DNA from: Rhynchonema sp. JSB1_4
Taxonomy: Eukaryota > Nematoda > Chromadorea > Monhysterida > Xyalidae
Reading direction: 5' to 3'
DNA: 64,000 nucleotides
NCBI GenBank assembly: GCA_030248065.1
Contig: JASAMV010001731.1
Span: forward strand, 117,533 to 181,532
The notes under the pieces: generated by a model
The model's database searches: none
The model's input: the letters and a program-made list of their open reading frames with translations, nothing else
Told to the model about the DNA's origin: nothing
Shown: piece by piece, positions 58,201-64,000 of the stretch
Position numbering within the stretch: the stretch's first letter is position 1
How the letters are laid out: every line of letters begins with the position of its first letter
Made by a program: the position numbers and the translations under genes

Positions 58201-60227
58201 TGAACCGAAAATTACAATGACATGTGTAGTTATAGTTCCCCCCGGTTCCGAATGCAAGCAGGGCGACAGTTGTATGAGTGGATCACGATGTGTCAACGGG
58301 CGCTGTGTGTGTCCGCAGAATTACTACATTTTCGGGCATCAGTGTTTCAAGAAACGAAATGGTTGACAATTTGATCTCTTTTTCTGTCCAAACATGGAAC
58401 TACATGATGCGTATATTTCCAACGAACAGCGTTGCCGGGCGAGCGCTGTAATGAGCGGTACATTTGCGTTGGTAACTCGATGTGCAACCGCTTTAGTCAG
58501 TTGTGCACCTGCCCTCAAGACAACATCGTCAAGGATCAAGAATGCATTGCTCGACCTGATGGTGAAACATCATTTTTCCATTGCTTTATTTTCAAAAAAA
58601 TAAAAAATAACTTTTTATTTGCAGCCCCGCCGCGTCACAGTTGCGCACTGGGCGAACGTTGCATCGGGGACTCACATTGTATTGATGGGTACTGTAGGTG
58701 CACAGCCGGACACACTTTGGTCGATGACGCCTGTGTGAACCCGCCGGCTGGTAAACAATAACATATCGGATAAAAGCAGCATTTTTTCTTACTTTATGTG
58801 CATGAGATGCTAAGTAGTGGCTTGCAGATGTGTTTGTGAAGATCGCTTGCATTTTCAAACTATTTCTATAAATAAGAAAAAGTTGGAATGCCAAAAGAAC
58901 CCACAAATTCATTATTACAGTACCACCTGGTCATTCGTGTTCCAACGGTGAGATTTGTACGGGCCAGTCGACCTGTATGAACTACGTGTGCACCTGTCCA
59001 CGAGACACAATCCTGCAGGGCGAACTGTGCATCCGGGCGCCTTCAGGTTTGTCTCAGCGAGCAAATTACATAGTACGTGTATGTATTGAATTCTTCTATC
59101 GACGCTACAAAGGTTCGCAAGTCGGATATGGCTCGATAGCACCTTACCCTAACATGGTTCATTACAGTGCCGCCCGGTATGACGTGTGCCCGTGGCGAGC
59201 GTTGCACCGGTGGCTCGACATGCACAAATGGACGTTGTGTGTGTGGGCAGGGACAGATTCTCCGAAATAACGTGTGCACGAATACTCCATTGGGTACGTG
59301 ACCAGCGTACCTCACGCTGATGCTGTATCTGGAATCAAACAGTTCTGTTTATCGTTTAGTTAGCAAAATTATTTTGTTCAAATATGTCTTTATTTGCAAT
59401 GTCGACTTGGGTTTGAGCTTGCACGTTTGGGTGTTTAGTGCTGTTTCTAGCTTCCTTTGTTCTTCCAGGGCCCTATTTTACATGCAAGTCCACAGCCCAA
59501 TGCCGTGGTGATGCAAAGTGCTCCAACGGCGTATGTCTGTGTCCCACTAATACACTGATGGTGGACGGACAGTGTCGCAAAATTAAGGAAGCCCAGAAGC
59601 CAGGTGTCTATATTTTCAGTTCTGCAGAAATTGTTAATTTTAGTTTTTCATTTCACATATTTGAGTTTTGTCTACCTAGTTTGCTATATATCGCGTTGCT
59701 TGCAGCCGCATCCGGTTCCCATTGTGACCCCTCAACCCTGTGTGTGCAAGGCAGCAAATGTTTCAATGGCAAATGCACATGCCAAAACGGCACTGCAGCC
59801 GAACACGGTGTCTGTCAACCCATTTCCTCAGGTGTCGCTTTTCCAAAATTCAGGCTATGTTTTTTGTGTTCCATGTTTTTATCTTCTATTTTAGTTTGGC
59901 CTAGTCAGCAATGCAGCCCATCGCGCCACTGCACGCGCAACTCCACCTGCATTCAAGGAGTCTGCGTTTGCGTGGACGGTAGTGTATTGAAAGCCGGTCA
60001 TTGTGTGCCCGTGCTAATCCCGATCCCGAGTGAAGGTAGTACCCTGTTGTGCAGCTGCATTTTGTGACTCTGCTGTTTTTTGTTATTTCCGTTTTCCCCT
60101 CATAGGCATCGATGTCTACAAAAAGCTACACATTATCCGACCGATACTCAAAAACACGTTGATCTCGAAGCCGTTGCCTGAAGAGCGACCAGAAATATCG
60201 GGTACCAGTTTGTCTGATGCATGTTGA
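52226..60227 (+). CDS. Giant EB-module array protein, 29 exons
   Basis: The predicted protein has about 1,368 residues. Exon 1 (52,226-52,512) encodes a short N-terminus with one hydrophobic stretch ([20 protein letters not shown]), either a signal anchor or an uncleaved signal, then a basic linker. Twenty-eight further exons end at TGA 60,225-60,227. Most encode one EB module: VPPGSSC, two pairs of Cys, CxCP and a closing C about 40 residues on. Almost all junctions are phase 1, and many exons are exactly 126 nt (for example 55,196-55,321, 55,925-56,050, 56,111-56,236, 58,033-58,158, 58,921-59,046, 59,168-59,293). Exon 56,498-56,872 fuses two modules through a Pro/Asn/Gln-rich linker. The last exon is cysteine-poor and basic, ending SDAC. 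About 25 modules in all. The function is unknown; a cell-surface or matrix role is inferred. No frame breaks were found. Confidence 0.88.
53034..53111. repeat. Near-perfect 78-bp hairpin in EB gene intron 3
   Basis: ATGTTGTTTAGTTGCCTTTG and the following GCACGCGCTCCACAAATTT are repeated in inverse order immediately, with only one or two mismatches and no loop. The stem is about 39 bp. Confidence 0.9.
55379..55540. repeat. MITE with TIR TTGGTGATCGGATC, copy 2
   Basis: AAACTTGGTGATCGGATCGG at the left and CCGATCCGATCACCAGGTTT at the right enclose repeats of TCACATCAACGTGACT type. It is in the EB gene intron between 55,321 and 55,581. The family also occurs at 26,576-26,782. Confidence 0.78.
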
Positions 60228-60550
60228 CCACTATTGTACCGCATGTGCATGTGCATATTAGTTATTCCGATTGGTTATTTTGAACCTCGAGCGACATTGA
60301 AATCCAGGCCTTGAAAAGAGCTAACGATCAAAAATCAATTTTGAAATTTCGGCGCTAAAGCTTACCATACCATTTATACATAGCTTGACACTCACCACGA
60401 AACCTTAATCGGCGAAATTCGTCTCCAGGCTAGAGTTGTGCCCAGAAGCCGCTGCGAGGACACACCAGACTGGAAATTAAAGCGAGTGTTGTGTGATATG
60501 TTTCGAGCGTAAATCGTAGGATAAGACAGTTGCGTTTAAATCAACGAATA
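60228..60550. other. Downstream flank of the EB array gene
   Basis: No gene recognised between the EB stop codon and the next element. Confidence 0.5.
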
Positions 60551-61588
60551 AAGGTCAGTTTATACTTCTGACTGCTCGGCAGTAGCAGTCAGAAAATTGT
60601 GACTTCCCATCCGATTGACTGCTACCCCATTTATACTCGAGCGCAGTCAAAACGATAGCAGACACGAAAAAAGTATAAATGCGCCGGGCAGTCAAGGACC
60701 GGCAGTCACCGATTCTGACTTCCGGCAGTCAAAAACAGCAAGTTAAAAAGTTTTAACTTTCTGAGCAGTTTTGAGCTGACTCCCGCACATGTTTTGGTGT
60801 TTATCGGTAGATCTGGATGAGAAAACATGGTTTGTGTCGAAAGAAAAACAGAAGGCACCCCGCGTCATTTTCACCACGACTGTTAAGGTCTTGCTGACTG
60901 CCGGGGCCAAATAAGGCACTTTTGAACATCGCTTTGTTGTTTGAATATTCTTTATTTGGCGTTAGAAATTGCCCGTGGCGTTTTTGAGTTAGTTCCAATA
61001 AGTGCTGGTGTCATTGACCGAACAACAAACCCGTGAACTGGTTGCTTTGTTGTATGATCACATCCAAACGTATTTATTGCGTGATTTCACGGAGTTTTAT
61101 ACGCCTTATATTTTTTCGTGGTCATTTTTGAAATCACCAGGTCCGATTACATGGGAAAAATAACAAAAATGTGCAAAAACTTACTTTTGTGTGCACCATC
61201 AGGGTTTGAACCCTTGGGTGACCAAACGCTAAACCGCTAAGACACAGAGACGCCTGATGTCGGCCGCTTAACGCGCTATATAATCATAAGCAATGTGTTT
61301 GTGGGTGTGTCTGTGTGTGGGTGTGTGTGTGTCGCGGCTTTGTGTGCTGTAGCTGGCACTGCCTGTGCAAAAAAGATCAGGCAAACAACACGCGAATTTC
61401 TCTTTCTTTCATTTTCAAGGGGGGCAGTCGTCGGAAGTCAAGCCATTGGGGGCAGTCAAAAACGATCGGCAGTCACAGGCAGGCAGCAGGCAGAAGCAGT
61501 CATGACTAGCAATGACTGCTGACTGCACTTGACTGCAGCAAAATTCTGACTGCTACTGCCCATGAAGTCAGAGTATAAACCGACCTTA
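60551..61588. mobile_element. TIR element with CAGTCA arrays and TAA target site
   Basis: The ends AGGTCAGTTTATACTTCTGA and the complement ending GTATAAACCGACCT are both flanked by TAA, the 3-bp target typical of PIF/Harbinger-type elements. Subterminal zones repeat GCAGTCA words many times. No transposase is seen. It carries a tRNA-like block at 61,190-61,256. Confidence 0.78.
61190..61256 (-). repeat. tRNA-derived SINE or tRNA pseudogene
   Basis: On the minus strand TTAGCGGTTTAGCG matches an A box and GGGTTCAAACCCT a B box at tRNA-like spacing, starting GGCGTCTCTGTG. The cloverleaf is incomplete by eye, so I do not call a functional tRNA. Confidence 0.5.
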
Positions 61589-61779
61589 ACACTGGTTTAT
61601 TTTACGATGACCAAATATTTTCATGGTAGTTGAGCATACTGATCGTAATGCTTTGAGTCGTGCATCACAAAATTCAAATGGTATCGAAAATTTTCATCAA
61701 TTCTGCATGTGACAATCGAGCAATGTCAAAGTCGAGTTAAGTCAAAAAAAATTTATCACAAAAGTCTGAGTCATAAAAT

Positions 61780-62640
61780 TCAGATGGTATACTCATCAGA
61801 ACCCTCCTCCTCCTCCGCCGCCTGCTGCTCCTCCTCTTCTTCATTATCAGATGGGTCCAAACTGGTCGTGAACTCACATTCGAATTCTCTGCCACACAGC
61901 GTGAATTCGTATTTGGTGCTGGTGAAAATGTCATGATATTGCCGTCGAGTGATCTTGATCGTTTCATTCAACGCGCCGGGACCAAATTCAGGGGGTAAAA
62001 TGTTGTAGTTGGGCACTCGTGTCATCGACAGATTCGTTGGGTTCGACTCCTGTTCAGTGGTGGGACTTTGGGGCCTTTCCTGGAGGCACTCGAGTCTCAA
62101 TTTGAATTTCAATGGTGTCGGTGTGGCGTGTGGCGGGGTGAAACAGCGCAGAATGTCGATGAAATGCGACAGTTTCAGATCGACTGCAGTCGTTGGGGAA
62201 ATATCGATAGACGATAATTTCGAATTTCAAATAATTTCAAATGTTGGCAGAGTGCCAGCAAATGTTGGGTCGAAAGTTCGATGTCCTTACCGACATGATG
62301 ACCGAGATGATGCGTGTCTGGGCCAATGGTGACCGATTTGAGATGCTTCAATGCATCTCTGTTGTGGACTTGCAGCGGCATCGGGGCTTCGTAGATGATC
62401 TTCGGCTGATCGGTGGTGGTGTCCAATTTCGGCGTGAGCTCGACGGTTGTTCTGATTGTTGACGTCAGCCTTTGGCTTTCTTAATCAATCAGGATGACTG
62501 CGAATCTCTTCTGCTCACGGTTGACCGAATCGAAGAACTGTGAAGAAATGAACGTTGCTTTGTAGTCGAACTGTCGCACTGGATGACTACGAATTTCGTC
62601 GAAGGGTTTCATACCTACGTGAGTGTCACGCGATTAGTTA
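61780..62640 (-). CDS. Unrecognised gene, 3' part, acidic C-terminus, one in-frame stop
   Basis: Two exons are readable: about 62,626-62,291 and 62,183-61,780, joined in phase 1. The first starts after a CGTAG acceptor with GMKPFDEIRSHPVRQFDYKA and includes PKIIYEAPMPLQVHNRDAL. The second has LKLSHFIDILRC, NYNILPPEFGPG and ITRRQYHDIFTST, and ends in a run of glutamates before SDEYTI. I do not recognise the family; no signal peptide or membrane segment is visible in this part. An in-frame TAA (62,481-62,483) follows FAVILID. It may be a real disruption, a sequence error or a sign that the exon model is wrong. Upstream exons would lie beyond the LTR element or beyond the window. Confidence 0.42.
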
Positions 62641-62770
62641 TCTCAAAATCGATGTCAGTGTGCGATGCCTGTTTAATTTCTCTGTCATTCGGTGACGTTG
62701 ATTAGTACCATTACCAATGACGACATTGTGCGATTAAAAGTTTCCAGATCGATTCCGCTCCGGCTTTTGT

Positions 62771-64000
62771 TGTCGCGACGAAAGAAATGATACATTTTAT
62801 ATATTCACGAAATACACCAGTCCGAACTGCACTGCAACTGAACATGCAACGTAAGATCACACATTATAAGCGTTCACAAGCTGTTATCAGTCATGTGAGT
62901 GTTCTAAGCTCACATGCTGCCTAGTCACAACATTAGCCCAACAAATTTGTCACAACATCCTCCCCGCCTCATATGAGACTCAGATAGAACTGAATATGCA
63001 CGTCTCAAATGAATATTTCCAAAAGGAGTGAATATGTATTCAAGAATCACAATTGTTGTCTACCCAACCAGTTCAGATGCCTTGAGATACCACAGGCTCT
63101 CAACGGATCCAGCTGTGGCACTCCAAACTGTCTTTGGCCTCGGCCCGGTGCACGAATCCCAATCGGCCCAGTACCCTCTACCGCAGACAGCATGTCGGCT
63201 TGATATCTGATGCACAAGTCCACAGTGCAGAGCAGATTTCCATGTAGCTGTTGCACGCCCGTGGTGCAGAGCAGCCAGTTTCGACCATTCCATTGACCAA
63301 TGACCATTTGCCAGGTGCGCTTCGTGCGCTTGGCCTTGACGTCTGGTGGGCGACTTCGCGGGGTTTCGACTCGACGATCGATTTCGTTGCAGTTCGTTGC
63401 GTTGACGTCACTCCACTATTGTAGACCGGATGACGCATCGAATTGACTATTGAGTTGAAGATGAGAGAGAGGCTCGTTGGCGATCGGTAGACCAGTGTTG
63501 GAGTGTTGTACTGGAGGTGAGACGGCCCTCCAGGAGTTGCAAGCAGGCGACACGATCATTCCTCCCCCTCTCGACCAGCCATTGACGACGTTCCAATCAC
63601 GATTAGATCAATTTCGCGCGACAGTTCAATGTTGAAATTCAATTTTAGGCCAAATTTCCAGAAGCACTTCACAAAATGTGCTTTCAGACTGCACTTCAGG
63701 CAGTACAAATTTATGTGTCAGACCGCATAACAAGCGGCTGCACTACAAGGGGACATTGGACTTCATTTTCACAATTCACGATTGCCGCAGGTTCACTCGA
63801 TCAGGTTATGCCACATGTCGCGACGAAAGAAATGATACATTTTATATATTCACGAAATACACCAGTCCGAACTGCGCTGCAACTGAACATGCAACGTAAG
63901 ATCACACATTATAAGCGTTCACAAGCTGTTATCAGTCATGTGAGTGTTCTAAGCTCACATGCTGCCTAGTCACAACATTAGCCCAACAAATTTGTCACAA
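62771..64000 (-). mobile_element. Compact LTR retroelement, cut by window end
   Basis: Direct repeats of about 187 bp lie at 62,771-62,957 and 63,816-64,000. Read on the minus strand each starts TGTTGTGACAAATTTG (the outermost two bases are beyond the window for the second) and ends TTTCGTCGCGACA, the TG...CA rule for LTRs. A TATATAAAA box lies inside. A purine tract GGCGGGGAGGA abuts the inner side of the 3' LTR (62,958-62,968), as a polypurine primer would. The 858-bp interior has a minus-strand open frame (about 63,420-63,047, with TKRTWQMVIGQWNGRNWLL) but no recognisable Gag or Pol motif. It fits a TRIM-like or internally deleted element. Confidence 0.8.

Noticed and set aside
63047..63420. 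Exon of the host gene upstream of 62,640
   Set aside because: It lies between the two LTRs, so it is more simply internal sequence of the retroelement, although without recognisable Gag or Pol motifs.

Overview
This is eukaryotic nuclear DNA, most likely from a nematode. The evidence is a cuticlin-type ZP-domain gene, two tandem genes built from EB modules, a CRB3-like short Crumbs tail, a nematode-style globin, and spliceosomal GT-AG introns of roughly 60 bp to 7 kb. The large introns and heavy transposon load do not resemble a compact Caenorhabditis genome. A clade I (enoplean) worm is possible but unproven.

Layout. A CRB3-like protein (1.88-2.19 kb, +) is followed by the ribosomal protein eL8/RPL7A gene (2.85-14.13 kb, -). 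Its 6.9-kb fourth intron carries a globin gene on the opposite strand (9.02-10.05 kb). From 12.9 to 22.1 kb lies a stack of hAT-like elements inserted into one another, most with readable 8-bp target duplications. Next come a lectin-type receptor with the order CTLD-EGF-sushi-sushi-CTLD-PAN (24.0-29.3 kb, -), a Ly6/uPAR GPI-anchored protein (30.6-31.2 kb, +), a ZP cuticlin (33.6-36.8 kb, -), a secreted kelch protein (40.9-44.0 kb, -), a broken Cys-loop ligand-gated channel (45.7-48.5 kb, +), a short secreted EB protein (49.4-50.8 kb, +) whose last exon is cut by a hAT transposon, and a giant EB-module protein of about 1,368 residues in 29 exons (52.2-60.2 kb, +). The right edge holds part of an unrecognised acidic-tailed gene (-) and a compact LTR element cut by the window end.

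Most of the clear genes encode secreted or surface proteins (cuticlin, lectin, Ly6, kelch, EB proteins, CRB3-like). They look like independent surface genes beside a housekeeping gene, not an operon or one pathway. The points most worth following are the EB genes, the hAT insertion that supplies a new C-terminus, the channel with Glu in the selectivity filter, the globin with an expanded G-H region, the nested hAT stack, and a short motif (TGAAACATC or its complement) that recurs in introns close to splice sites of several unrelated genes.

Exon borders were assigned by eye from reading frame, intron phase and GT-AG rules. A one-base error is possible at some of them.
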